Numbered from the stretch's first letter, positions 19,093 through 27,875 are shown. The stretch: 64,000 nucleotides of DNA from Herbaspirillum sp. GW103 (GCF_000261365.1 NZ_AJVC01000004.1:248001-312000); one strand, 5' to 3'. Notes: a model not told the origin generated them from the letters alone. Numbers and translations are program-made.

Positions 19093-19911
19093 TCAGCGGA
19101 ATCGATTGATGGCGTCACGCGTCTCGATGGCCACGCGGCGGGCCGCAGCGGCGAAATCCTCGTCGGCTTGCGGCTTGGCGTAGAGGATGGCACGTGAAGA
19201 ATTGATCATCATGCCCGTTCCCGAGGCCGTCTTCCCGGATTTCACCGTGGCTTCGACATCGCCCCCCTGGGCACCCACGCCGGGCACCAGCAGCGGCATG
19301 TCGCCGATGATGGCGCGCACCTGGGCCAGTTCATGCGGGAAGGTGGCACCGACCACCAGGCCGCACTGGCCATTGGTATTCCACTTCTCGGCCACCAGGC
19401 GCGCCACGTGCTGATAGAGCGGCTTGCCATCGACTTCCAGGAATTGCAGGTCGGAACCGCCGGCGTTGGAGGTACGGCACAGCACGATGACGCCGCGATC
19501 CTTCCATTCCAGATAGGGCGAGACCGAGTCCCAGCCCATGTAGGGGCTGACCGTGACGACGTCGGCGTCATAGCGTTCGAAGGCTTCGCGGGCATATTGC
19601 TCGGCGGTGGCACCGATGTCGCCGCGCTTGGCGTCCAGCACCAGGGGAATCTCCGGGTAGTTGCTGCGCAGGTAGGCGCAGATGCGTTCGAGCTGCTCTT
19701 CCGCGCCCAGGGCGGCAAAATAGGCGATCTGGGGCTTGAAGGCGCAGGCGGCTTCGGCGGTGGCATCGATGATGGCGCGGCAGAATTCGAAGATGGCATC
19801 CGGCTTGCCCTGCAGCTCGGCGGGGAATTTCTTCAGGTCGGGGTCCAGGCCGACGCACAGCAGGGAATTGCGCGAAGTCCACGCAGCGTTGAGTTTCTCG
19901 ATGAATGTCAC
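19093..19911 (-). CDS. pyrF: Orotidine 5'-phosphate decarboxylase (long family)
   Basis: The 272-residue protein matches the pyrF family 2 enzymes of about 270 residues: [27 protein letters not shown], the catalytic LDAKRGDIG, and [10 protein letters not shown]. It makes UMP from OMP. I place the start at a GTG (19911) followed by ACATTCATCGAG, because AAGG is about 10 nt upstream and the protein then begins with the usual [10 protein letters not shown]; no suitable ATG is available. Confidence 0.93.
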   Translation of the reverse strand: MTFIEKLNAAWTSRNSLLCVGLDPDLKKFPAELQGKPDAIFEFCRAIIDATAEAACAFKPQIAYFAALGAEEQLERICAYLRSNYPEIPLVLDAKRGDIGATAEQYAREAFERYDADVVTVSPYMGWDSVSPYLEWKDRGVIVLCRTSNAGGSDLQFLEVDGKPLYQHVARLVAEKWNTNGQCGLVVGATFPHELAQVRAIIGDMPLLVPGVGAQGGDVEATVKSGKTASGTGMMINSSRAILYAKPQADEDFAAAARRVAIETRDAINRFR

Positions 19912-19979
19912 GGTGATGCCTTTAACTGAAAGATGCGCTATTGTAGCGCGCCGGCCTGTCCCGATCTCGATTTTTGACT

Positions 19980-20006
19980 GATGTTCAGGGGTTTTCGCTG
20001 AACATC
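19980..20006. repeat. Perfect inverted repeat upstream of lemA
   Basis: GATGTTCAG (19980-19988) and CTGAACATC (19998-20006) are exact inverted repeats with a 9-nt spacer. They lie in the 163-bp region between divergent pyrF and lemA, about 70 bp before the lemA start. It could be an operator or a leader hairpin; there is no T-tract. Confidence 0.6.
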
Positions 20007-20074
20007 GGGCACTTCGTGCGGGTTCCATGGTCTCATGCGCTCCCTTTGCTTCACTTTGCTACGAGGAAAACAAC

Positions 20075-20668
20075 ATGAAAAAACTCTTCGCCTGGCTGGC
20101 CATTGCCATCACCGCCCTCACCCTCTCCGGCTGCGGCTACAACGAATTCCAGGCCAAGGACGAGGCCACCAAGGCCGCCTGGGGCGAAGTGGTGAACCAA
20201 TACCAGCGCCGCGCCGACCTGATCCCCAACCTGGTCAACACCGTCAAGGGCTATGCCTCGCACGAGAAGGACACGCTGGAAGCCGTCACCCGCGCCCGCG
20301 CAGCGGCCACCAGCTTCCAGATCACCCCGGAGGTGCTCAACGATCCCAAGGCGTTTGCCCGGTTCCAGGAAGTGCAGGGACAACTGTCCTCGGCCCTGTC
20401 GCGCCTGATGGCGGTCTCCGAGAACTACCCGCAGTTGAAGGCCGACACCAGCTTCCGCGACCTGCAATCCCAGCTCGAAGGCACCGAGAACCGCATCACC
20501 GTGGCCCGTCAGCGCTATATCGCCGCTGTGAAGGATTACAACATCCTGGCGCGCAGTTTCCCCACCAACATCACGGCCAAGCTGTTCAGCTATGAAGTAA
20601 AACCCTCGTTCACGGTAGAAAACGAAAAAGCCATCTCGACCGCGCCCACGGTCAACTTTGGCAAGTAA
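20075..20668 (+). CDS. lemA: LemA family lipoprotein
   Basis: The 197-residue protein starts with a lipoprotein signal (LTLSGC, cysteine at residue 20) followed by the LemA domain: EVVNQYQRRADLIPNLVNTVKGYA, VTRARAAA, and a C-terminal YNILARSFPTN segment. LemA proteins are membrane-anchored helical bundles of unknown biochemical role. GAGGAAAA precedes the ATG. It heads a three-gene operon with two TPM-domain genes, a widely conserved arrangement. Confidence 0.92.
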   Translation: MKKLFAWLAIAITALTLSGCGYNEFQAKDEATKAAWGEVVNQYQRRADLIPNLVNTVKGYASHEKDTLEAVTRARAAATSFQITPEVLNDPKAFARFQEVQGQLSSALSRLMAVSENYPQLKADTSFRDLQSQLEGTENRITVARQRYIAAVKDYNILARSFPTNITAKLFSYEVKPSFTVENEKAISTAPTVNFGK

Positions 20669-20683
20669 GCCGGGGAGCCGCGA

Positions 20684-21577
20684 TTGGCCATGCGCAAGCT
20701 GCTTCTGACCTGGCTGTTGACCGCGCTGCTGGTGTGGATCGCGCCAGCCGGCCCGGCCCGCGCCGATGACGGGCTGGTGCCGGTACCGCCGTTGTCGGCC
20801 CGCGTGATCGACCAGGTCCACCTGCTGCAACCGCAGCAGCGCCAGGCCCTGGAAGGCGTGCTGGCCGACATCGAACAGCGCACCGGCAGCCAGATCGGCG
20901 TGCTGCTGATGTCCTCCACCGCGCCCGAAGCCATCGAGCAATACAGCATCCGCGTGGCCGATGCGTGGAAACTGGGCCGCAAGGGCATTGACGATGGCGT
21001 GATCCTGATCGTCGCCAAGGACAATCCCAAGTCCCTGCGCCGTCTGCGCATCGAAGCCGGACGCGGGGTGCAGGGCAGCCTCACCGATGCACAATCCAAA
21101 CGCATTCTGCAAGACGTGATCGCCCCGCACTTCCGCCAGAACGATTTCTACGGTGGACTGGCGGCCGGCGTGACGGCCATCACCACCCTGCTGGAACAGG
21201 AACAGCTGCCCCCCGTCAAGCATCGGAGCAGCACGGCACAGGTACAGATCGACAATGGCACAAGCTGGATCACGCTGCTGGTGATCGGGCTGTTTCTGGT
21301 GGTGTTCTTCTCGGTACTGCTCAAGTCGCGCCGCAGCAGCCGCAACGTTCTGAACAACAATGACTGGGGACACGGCGGCAGCACCACGGCTGGCGTCATC
21401 ATCGGCAGCCTGCTCGATGAGGCCTTGCGCCAGGCCAGTTCCGGACGGGGCGGTTCGCGTTCGGGCGGGGGTGGATTCGGTGGCGGCTTCGGTGGCGGCT
21501 TCGGCGGCTCGTCGGGCGGGGGATTCTCCGGTGGCGGCGGCACATTCGATGGCGGTGGTGCCTCGGGAGACTGGTGA
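20684..21577 (+). CDS. TPM-domain (YgcG-like) membrane protein with glycine-rich tail
   Basis: The protein has a signal peptide (about residues 5-27), a periplasmic TPM domain (residues ~40-165: RVIDQVHLLQPQQRQAL, GSQIGVLLMSS, GIDDGVILIVAKD), a membrane segment at about 193-210, and a C-terminal tail made almost only of glycine and serine with SGGGF-type repeats. Domain order and tail match YgcG-like proteins. I keep the TTG at 20684 as start because GGGGAG is 6 nt upstream; an ATG two codons later (20690) is the alternative. It lies between lemA and a second TPM gene. Confidence 0.87.
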   Translation: MAMRKLLLTWLLTALLVWIAPAGPARADDGLVPVPPLSARVIDQVHLLQPQQRQALEGVLADIEQRTGSQIGVLLMSSTAPEAIEQYSIRVADAWKLGRKGIDDGVILIVAKDNPKSLRRLRIEAGRGVQGSLTDAQSKRILQDVIAPHFRQNDFYGGLAAGVTAITTLLEQEQLPPVKHRSSTAQVQIDNGTSWITLLVIGLFLVVFFSVLLKSRRSSRNVLNNNDWGHGGSTTAGVIIGSLLDEALRQASSGRGGSRSGGGGFGGGFGGGFGGSSGGGFSGGGGTFDGGGASGDW

Positions 21578-21578
21578 C

Positions 21579-22112
21579 ATGGCGCACAACAACGCATCCC
21601 CTTCCCTGCCGGCGCGCCTGCTGCGTCATCTGCGCATGACGCGGGCGGCAGCGCGGCGCATCTTCCCCTCGTCCACGCTCAAGGCGATCCAGGCCAGCAT
21701 CGGGGAAGGTGAACGGCGCCATCGCGCGCAAGTGCGCTTGATCGTCGAAGCCTCACTATCGCTGGGCGCGGTGCGGCGTGGTGAAAGCGCCCGGCAGCGC
21801 GCACACGAATTGTTTTCGCATTACCGCATCTGGGATACCGAAGAGAACTGCGGGGTGCTGGTCTACCTCAATCTGGCCGACCGCAAAGTCGAGATCGTGG
21901 CCGATCGCGGCATCAATGCGCGCATCACGCGCGAGCAGTGGCAGCAGGTGTGCAGGCAGATGACCTCAGGCTATGCCCAGGGCGACTACGAGGCCAGTAC
22001 CTTGCAGGCGCTGGCCACCTTGCACGCCCTGCTGGAATCGGTCCTGCCGCGCGGGGACGACGGCAGCGGAAAAGCGACCAACGAGCTATCCGACAAACCT
22101 CTGCTGCTGTAG
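21579..22112 (+). CDS. TPM-domain protein without export signal
   Basis: The 177-residue protein has a TPM-type core (RQRAHELFSHYRIWDTEENCGVLVYLNLADRK and IVADRGINAR; shown in two parts of one region) but neither a signal peptide nor a membrane helix is obvious, unlike its upstream neighbour. The basic N-terminal ~40 residues may be a cytosolic extension. Its ATG is one base after the stop of the previous gene, so the two are probably co-translated. The function is unknown. Confidence 0.82.
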   Translation: MAHNNASPSLPARLLRHLRMTRAAARRIFPSSTLKAIQASIGEGERRHRAQVRLIVEASLSLGAVRRGESARQRAHELFSHYRIWDTEENCGVLVYLNLADRKVEIVADRGINARITREQWQQVCRQMTSGYAQGDYEASTLQALATLHALLESVLPRGDDGSGKATNELSDKPLLL

Positions 22113-22229
22113 CGCCGCCTTCAGGACCGGTCGCTGGCAGCCAACTTCCTATGGCTTTCTTCGGCAAAATGGTCCTGGCGGCGGTGATGGCGGGGCGGCA
22201 GCTGCGACTGACTCCGCCCGCCTCCCGGT

Positions 22230-23684
22230 TCAACCGTTCTCGTACACCCACTGCAACAAGGCATCCTGCGCCTGCTGCCCGTTCGGCGCTGCAGCGTGAT
22301 TGATCAGGAACACCACCACATAGGTCTTGCCCGAGGCTGCCTGCACGTAGCCTGCGATCGATCTCACGTCATTGAGCGTGCCGGTCTTGATGTGCGCCTG
22401 TCCGGCGACACCTTGCTCCTTCAGGCGACGGCGCATGGTGCCGTCGTAACCCACCAGCGGCAATGAAGAGACGAACTCCGGCATCAGCGGCGAGCGATAC
22501 GCCTGCACCAGCACACTGGCCAGCAGCGCCGGGGTCACGCGATCCACGCGCGACAGACCGGCACCATTCTCGATGACCAGCCCGGCGGTATCGATGCCCT
22601 TGTCGCCCAGCCAGCCGCGCACCGCACGCGCGCCATTGGCGGTATCCCCTGGCTGGCCGCTCATCTCCGCGCCCAGCGTCAGCAGCACCTGACGCGCCAT
22701 CACGTTGTTGCTGTACTTGTTGATGTCGCGGATGACTTCCGGCAGCGGCGGCGACTGCGCCTCCACCATCAGCCGTGCCGATGGCGTGACCTGGCCGTTG
22801 ACCACACGCCCGGCAAAACTGCCGCCCAGGTCGGCCCACATCTGGACAAAACTCGCACCGACATATTGCACATTGCTCATGCGATAGGGATGGACATACC
22901 ACACCCGCGGCCCGCAGTCGGCACTGTAGGTGCCGGCAAAATTGACCGCACTGGCGTCGTTGTTCATCTTGAGCTTGCCCTGCCAGTCGCCGCAGGGCTC
23001 CTGCGACAGGCGCGGCGGCGTGATGGTGACCCCGGCCATGGGCGGGTCCATGCTCACATTGACCAGGCCGCTGGCAGCGTCCGGTTCGAAACGCAGGGCC
23101 TGGGTACGATAGTTCAGCAACAACGCATCGGGACCGGCATTGTAGGGCTTCTGCGGGTCACCATCGAACTGCGCCGGATCATAGCTGGACTCGGCAAAAT
23201 AGCTGCGATCCAACACCAGGTTGCCGCGAATGTCCTTGATGCCGCGCGCGCGCAACTGGCGCAGGAACAGCCAGAAGTTTTCCAGCACCAGCTTGGGATC
23301 GCCCCCGCCCTTGAGGATCAGGTCGCCATTGAGCACGCCCCCGGCAAGCGTGCCATCGATGTAGGCCTGGGTCTTCCAGGTGAAGGTAGGGCCGAGGATT
23401 TCGAGTGCGGCATCGGTAGTCACCAGCTTCATCACCGAGGCCGGATTGAAGGGCTGCCCCGTATTGTTGGCCGCCAGCATGCGCTTGCCGGTCTCGGCAT
23501 CGACCACGACCACGCCGGTACTGTTCTGCGCAATGCGCGCCACGCGCAGCGCGCCCACCACCGCTGGCGGCAAGCCCTGCGCCAGCGCAGCGCTGCCTGC
23601 GGCGCAGGCCACGGCGAAGACGGCACGAGTCAGGAAACGGGAAGCAGCAAACCGGGATGGGGTGAAGCAGGACGAAAGCAACAT
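22230..23684 (-). CDS. dacB: D-alanyl-D-alanine carboxypeptidase/endopeptidase (PBP4, S13 family)
   Basis: The 484-residue protein has an N-terminal signal peptide ending near ALAQG and the three penicillin-binding motifs of S13 peptidases: SVMK (S83 to K86), SNN in KYSNNVMAR, and KTG in IKTGTLND. The long gap between the first and second motifs is the domain insertion typical of PBP4. It acts in the periplasm, cutting peptide cross-links or removing terminal D-alanine. It is convergent with the TPM operon. Confidence 0.93.
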   Translation of the reverse strand: MLLSSCFTPSRFAASRFLTRAVFAVACAAGSAALAQGLPPAVVGALRVARIAQNSTGVVVVDAETGKRMLAANNTGQPFNPASVMKLVTTDAALEILGPTFTWKTQAYIDGTLAGGVLNGDLILKGGGDPKLVLENFWLFLRQLRARGIKDIRGNLVLDRSYFAESSYDPAQFDGDPQKPYNAGPDALLLNYRTQALRFEPDAASGLVNVSMDPPMAGVTITPPRLSQEPCGDWQGKLKMNNDASAVNFAGTYSADCGPRVWYVHPYRMSNVQYVGASFVQMWADLGGSFAGRVVNGQVTPSARLMVEAQSPPLPEVIRDINKYSNNVMARQVLLTLGAEMSGQPGDTANGARAVRGWLGDKGIDTAGLVIENGAGLSRVDRVTPALLASVLVQAYRSPLMPEFVSSLPLVGYDGTMRRRLKEQGVAGQAHIKTGTLNDVRSIAGYVQAASGKTYVVVFLINHAAAPNGQQAQDALLQWVYENG

Positions 23685-24021
23685 GGATGAACACGAAGAT
23701 GAGAAGCGAAACAGGAGCAGGCATTATAGGGTAAGCATGCCGACACGGCGGGCCGTGAGCAGGACCGTCTGGCCATCGACAGCGAAATCGGGAAAAGATC
23801 AGGAAGGGACCGGCAAACATTCATCCATCCGGCCGATGGACGCAAAAAAGGCCGATGTTTTCGGGGCCGCCACGAGACCACTGTGAAAACATCGACCTAG
23901 GGAAATCAAGGCGGGGCGATCAGCATGACGAAATGATAGGCGTGCTTTCCTCGGAAAAATGCCTGCGCCGATGCCCCGGCCACTGCCGCAACGCGCGGCA
24001 AAGCGGGCCGCAGAAAGCCCG
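23685..24021. other. Intergenic region between dacB and a small membrane protein gene
   Basis: No gene is supported in this 337-bp stretch. It holds the inverted repeat GATGTTTTC (23854-23862) with GAAAACATC (23885-23893), spacer 22 nt, and a hairpin at 24002-24023 (AGCGGGCCGC facing AGCCCGCT) that could end the small gene at 24022-24204. Confidence 0.45.
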
Positions 24022-24204
24022 CTAAATTAGCACTGGCAGTGCTTCCAGTACTAAGAGGGCGAGCAGTGCGCCGAACACCGCACCCACTGCTCTCAAACTG
24101 GTTCGAACCACGCGGGACGCCACCGGCACCTCGCCGCATAGCAACAATCCGGCCAACGCCATGGGGATGAAGAACAAAAGATTGTTCATGATGAGGTTGG
24201 GCAT
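24022..24204 (-). CDS. Small membrane protein, 60 aa
   Basis: The product begins MPNLIMNNLLFFIPMALAGL and has two hydrophobic segments (about residues 8-24 and 38-58) separated by a basic loop with VASRVVRTSLR. AGGAG lies 8 nt before the ATG. No family is recognised; it resembles the many two-helix inner membrane mini-proteins. A GC-rich hairpin overlaps its stop codon. Confidence 0.6.
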   Translation of the reverse strand: MPNLIMNNLLFFIPMALAGLLLCGEVPVASRVVRTSLRAVGAVFGALLALLVLEALPVLI

Positions 24205-24449
24205 GATGCGTCTCCTGGTCGAGTTTATTGGTTTGGCGCGGCTTGCTGCGCGTACTCTGTTCGGGCTTGCCTCGTTTCGAGTATAGGCCGACCACCATGG
24301 AAGACAAGGCTCACCGGGCGAGAATCGGTGCTGCACAGCAGCGTCCAGGACAGCGAATTACAGTAGCCCGATCTGTATAGTGAAGCAGAAAGCTACCCTT
24401 CCCGCTTGTTGCAGATGCACAAATATTCCGCAACCGGGCTGAATTTGCC

Positions 24450-24479
24450 TTGACCCTGTTTTCAGCGCGGGCGTAGAAT
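24450..24479 (+). promoter_or_regulatory. Promoter of the mgtA leader
   Basis: TTGACC (24450-24455) and TAGAAT (24474-24479) with an 18-bp spacer form a strong sigma-70-type promoter. Transcription would start near 24486, about 600 nt before mgtA. Confidence 0.7.
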
Positions 24480-24510
24480 TCGCCCGTTCTCATTTTCTGG
24501 AGTCCCTCTC

Positions 24511-24558
24511 ATGGGCACTTGTTCGGGTGACAGTTGTTGCCGGTTAATTCCGGGTTAA
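24511..24558 (+). CDS. Leader mini-ORF 1, 15 aa, cysteine-rich
   Basis: The reading frame encodes MGTCSGDSCCRLIPG and stops with TAA. TGGAG is 8 nt upstream of the ATG, and the ORF begins about 25 nt after the predicted mgtA transcription start. Three cysteines in 15 residues are unusual. Just downstream is a strong hairpin (24591-24620), so ribosome position on this ORF could alter leader folding. Its role is unknown. Confidence 0.4.
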   Translation: MGTCSGDSCCRLIPG

Positions 24559-24910
24559 GCCTAGGCAAGGATTTCAGCAGGACGTTTCCTGTCGTCATCT
24601 TGCACCAGGCAGATGACGGCATTTCATGTCGGCAGCGCACGGCCTTTTCAGGCTGATTTTGAGCAGCGCCGTCGGCAACGATATTCCCTCACAACGACAG
24701 ATCGACGATCGACCGCCGCAGACACGGCGTCAGGACGCAGGCTGCATCGCGACCGCCCTGCCGGCTTTTTGAGCCGGCAGCCGGATCGCCTGATGCCGTC
24801 CGCATCGTGACGCACCGCCTTTCGCATGGCCAGCCGCCATGCGGCTGCACGTCTGTTTGCGCCATCAGGCGCCGATGACAGGGGCTCCGCTCAACCAGGC
24901 GGAGGCTGCA

Positions 24911-24934
24911 ATGCGACAGACATATCCATCATGA
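24911..24934 (+). CDS. Leader mini-ORF 2, 7 aa
   Basis: This encodes MRQTYPS. It has the best ribosome binding site in the leader (GGAGG, 5 nt spacing) and ends in an ATGA overlap with the next mini-ORF, so ribosomes ending here can restart on that one. It is too short to judge alone and is listed because of the coupling. Confidence 0.35.
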   Translation: MRQTYPS

Positions 24935-24999
24935 ACACGCGAAGACCCAGCGCGCCGCAGCCGCTCGCCCGTTCTGACGGGGGCCGGAGACGGCGCTGA
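24931..24999 (+). CDS. Leader mini-ORF 3, 22 aa, proline- and arginine-rich
   Basis: This 22-codon ORF begins MNTRRPSAPQPL and ends in GGRRRR. Its pattern of spaced prolines followed by a run of arginines resembles Salmonella MgtL, in which proline codons sense low proline or Mg. It overlaps mini-ORF 2 by ATGA and ends 90 nt before mgtA. The likeness is in composition and position only, not in alignable sequence. Confidence 0.45.
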   Translation: MNTRRPSAPQPLARSDGGRRRR

Positions 25000-25089
25000 C
25001 CCCGATGCCGGTCTGCCTTTGCCGCAGCACCGACGCGATGCACACCGCTTCGTCCCCGGGACGAGGCCCAACAAGAAAAGAAGCACGCC

Positions 25090-27852
25090 ATGAATCTGAA
25101 CCTGCTGAAAGAAACCTTTGTCAGCTTCATCCGCGCACGCGGTATGGATCGTCACTTCCGCCGCCTGGGCATGGACATGTTCCGCAGCGCCCCGGTGACA
25201 AAGGAAGTCCCGCAAACCCTGGCCCAGCAGTTGAGCGAGGCCTCCCGTACCGAAGCCCGGGCCCTGCTGCAGCGCCTGCACACACGCCTGGATGGACTGA
25301 CCGAATCGGAAGCCGATGCCATCCGCGAACACAGCGGCCCCAACGAAGTCGAGCACGAGAAGCCGCTCACCTGGTATGTCCACCTGTGGCACTGCTACAA
25401 GAATCCGTTCAACCTGCTCTTGACCCTGCTGGCCGGCGTTTCCTTCTACACCGAGGACATGAAGGCCGCCATCGTCATCGGCACCATGGTGGTGGTCTCC
25501 ACACTGCTGCGCTTCGTGCAGGAAGCGCGTTCCAATACCGCTGCCGACAAGCTCAAGGCCATGGTCAGCAATACCGCCACCGTAATGCGCCACGACCAGG
25601 TCGAAGAGATCGCCGCCGAAGCCCAGCGCTACTTCGACGTGACTCTGCATCCCAAGGGTGCGCGCCGCGTCGAAGTGCCTATTCACAAGCTGGTGCCAGG
25701 CGACATCGTGCTGCTCTCGGCGGGCGACATGATCCCGGCCGACCTGCGCCTCTTGGCCGCCAAGGACCTGTTCGTGAGCCAGGCCGCGATGACCGGCGAA
25801 TCGCTGCCGGTAGAAAAATTCGTCACCCCGAGCAATCTCGACACCAGCAGCCCGCTGGAGCTGGACAACCTCTGCTTCATGGGCACCAACGTGGTCAGCG
25901 GCTCGGCCACGGGCGTGGTGCTGACCACCGGCAAGCGCACCTACTTCGGCGCGCTGGCCGAACGCGTCACCGCCACCGACCGCACGCCGACGGCTTTCCA
26001 GGCGGGCGTCAACAAGGTCAGCTGGCTGCTGATCCGCTTCATGCTGGTGATGACGCCGGTGGTGTTCTTCATCAACGGTTTCACCAAGGGTGACTGGGTG
26101 GAGGCCTTCCTCTTCGGTCTCTCGGTGGCCGTGGGCCTCACGCCCGAGATGCTGCCCATGATCGTGACCTCGACCCTGGCCAAGGGCGCGGTGGCCTTGT
26201 CGCGCAAGAAGGTGATCGTCAAGCGGCTGGACGCCATCCAGAACTTTGGCGCCATGGACGTGCTGTGCACCGACAAGACCGGCACGCTCACGCAGGACAA
26301 GATTTTCCTGGAACGTCATACCGATATTCACGGCGAGCCCGATGATGAAGTGTTGCAATATGCCTATCTGAACAGTTATTACCAGACCGGCCTGAAGAAC
26401 CTGTTGGACGTGGCCGTGCTGGAGCATGCCGAGCTGCAACGTGAAATGTCCATCGCCTCGGCCTATCGCAAGGTCGACGAAATTCCTTTCGACTTCCAGC
26501 GCCGCCGCATGTCGGTGGTGGTGTCCGAGCGCGAGGATCACCATGAGCTGATCTGCAAGGGGGCGGTGGAAGAGATCGTCTCGGTCTGCTCGCGCGCTCG
26601 CGTCAATGGTGAAGTGGTACCGCTGACCCCGGCGCTGCTGGAAGAAATCCGCGACACCACCGGCAGCCTGAACGCCGAAGGTCTGCGCGTGGTCGGGGTA
26701 GCCGCCAAGGACCTGCCGCCGACCAAGGAGGTCTACAGCCTGGCCGACGAATCGGATCTGGTACTGATCGGTTACATCGCCTTCCTCGATCCGCCCAAGG
26801 AATCGACTGCGCCCGCTCTGGCCGCACTGCGTACGCACGGCGTGAAGGTAAAGATCCTGACCGGTGACAATGAGCTGGTCACTGCCAAGATCTGCCGCGA
26901 GGTCGGGCTGGAGGTCAAGGGCATGCTGCTGGGTTCGTATGTGGAAAAGATGAGCGATGCCGAACTTTCCGAAGCGGTGGAGACGGTGACGGTTTTTGCC
27001 AAGCTCTCACCTGCCCACAAGGAGCGCATCGTGCGCGCGCTGCATGATCGTGGTCATGTGGTCGGTTTCATGGGGGACGGCATCAACGACGCCCCTGCCC
27101 TGCGCGCCGCCGACATCGGCATCTCGGTCGATACGGCCGTGGATATCGCCAAGGAAGCTGCCGACCTGATCCTGCTGGAGAAGAGCCTGATGGTGCTGGA
27201 AGAAGGCGTGCTGGAAGGCCGCAAGACCTTCGCCAACATGCTGAAATACATCAAGATGACGGCCAGCTCCAACTTCGGCAATGTCTTCTCGGTCCTGATC
27301 GCCAGCGCCTTCCTGCCTTTCCTGCCGATGCTGCCCTTGCATCTGCTGGTGCAGAACCTGCTGTATGACGTCTCGCAGATCTCGATTCCCTTCGACAACG
27401 TCGACAAGGAATTCCTGGAAAAGCCGCAGCGCTGGGATGCCGGTGACATTGGCCGTTTCATGGTCTTCTTCGGCCCGATCAGCTCGATCTTCGACATCAC
27501 GACCTTTGCGCTGATGTGGTTTGTCTTCGGTGCCAGCTCGCCGGAACATCAAACCCTGTTCCAGTCCGGCTGGTTCATCGAAGGGCTGCTGTCGCAGACG
27601 CTGATCGTGCACATGATCCGCACCCGCCGCATCCCCTTCTTCCAGAGCCGCGCCTCGTGGCCGCTGATGGGGATGACGCTGGTCATCATGGCCATCGGCA
27701 TTGCGATCCCGATGACGCCGCTGGCGCATTACTTCAAACTGGAGGCGCTGCCGCTGTCTTACTTCCCGTGGCTGGTGGCCATCCTGGTCGCTTATGCGGT
27801 GCTGATCCAGGGGATGAAGGGGTGGTATGCCAAGCGGTATGGGTGGCAGTGA
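25090..27852 (+). CDS. mgtA: Magnesium-importing P-type ATPase
   Basis: The 920-residue protein is a type IIIB P-type ATPase. The phosphorylated aspartate is D395 in DKTGTLT; the TGES actuator motif is in AAMTGESLPVEK, the hinge is MGDGINDAPAL, and about ten membrane segments are arranged as in MgtA, including GLTPEMLPMIV in the membrane core. It imports Mg2+ across the inner membrane at the cost of ATP. It is monocistronic behind a long leader and ends at a strong terminator. Confidence 0.96.
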   Translation: MNLNLLKETFVSFIRARGMDRHFRRLGMDMFRSAPVTKEVPQTLAQQLSEASRTEARALLQRLHTRLDGLTESEADAIREHSGPNEVEHEKPLTWYVHLWHCYKNPFNLLLTLLAGVSFYTEDMKAAIVIGTMVVVSTLLRFVQEARSNTAADKLKAMVSNTATVMRHDQVEEIAAEAQRYFDVTLHPKGARRVEVPIHKLVPGDIVLLSAGDMIPADLRLLAAKDLFVSQAAMTGESLPVEKFVTPSNLDTSSPLELDNLCFMGTNVVSGSATGVVLTTGKRTYFGALAERVTATDRTPTAFQAGVNKVSWLLIRFMLVMTPVVFFINGFTKGDWVEAFLFGLSVAVGLTPEMLPMIVTSTLAKGAVALSRKKVIVKRLDAIQNFGAMDVLCTDKTGTLTQDKIFLERHTDIHGEPDDEVLQYAYLNSYYQTGLKNLLDVAVLEHAELQREMSIASAYRKVDEIPFDFQRRRMSVVVSEREDHHELICKGAVEEIVSVCSRARVNGEVVPLTPALLEEIRDTTGSLNAEGLRVVGVAAKDLPPTKEVYSLADESDLVLIGYIAFLDPPKESTAPALAALRTHGVKVKILTGDNELVTAKICREVGLEVKGMLLGSYVEKMSDAELSEAVETVTVFAKLSPAHKERIVRALHDRGHVVGFMGDGINDAPALRAADIGISVDTAVDIAKEAADLILLEKSLMVLEEGVLEGRKTFANMLKYIKMTASSNFGNVFSVLIASAFLPFLPMLPLHLLVQNLLYDVSQISIPFDNVDKEFLEKPQRWDAGDIGRFMVFFGPISSIFDITTFALMWFVFGASSPEHQTLFQSGWFIEGLLSQTLIVHMIRTRRIPFFQSRASWPLMGMTLVIMAIGIAIPMTPLAHYFKLEALPLSYFPWLVAILVAYAVLIQGMKGWYAKRYGWQ

Positions 27853-27875
27853 CATGTGCCCTGGCTTTTGAGATG

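Larger units (their letters stand above)
24486..25089 (+). promoter_or_regulatory. Long structured mgtA leader with small ORFs (candidate Mg-sensing attenuator)
   Basis: The ~600 nt between the predicted start and mgtA have no ordinary gene but contain three short ORFs with start signals (24511, 24911, 24931) and many GC-rich hairpins. These include 24591-24620 (10-bp stem), 24759-24779 (TGCCGGCT facing AGCCGGCA), 24824-24842 (GCATGGC facing GCCATGC), 24859-24872 (GCGCC facing GGCGC) and a TCGTCCC/GGGACGA stem near 25050-25065. Enterobacterial mgtA and mgtCBR are also controlled by long leaders with proline-containing leader peptides. That this leader works the same way is inference. Confidence 0.55.

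Noticed and set aside
21450-21560. Glycine-coding tandem repeat that looked like a mobile or satellite repeat
   Set aside because: It is the low-complexity Gly/Ser tail of the TPM-domain protein, a normal feature of that family.
24613-24810. 65-codon frame inside the mgtA leader
   Set aside because: It has no ribosome binding site and low-complexity arginine-rich composition, and runs through several strong hairpins. I kept only the mini-ORFs that have start signals.
24865-26838. 657-codon frame opposite the mgtA start and leader
   Set aside because: It is antisense to mgtA, with no ribosome site or recognisable domain, and is a shadow of GC-rich codon use.
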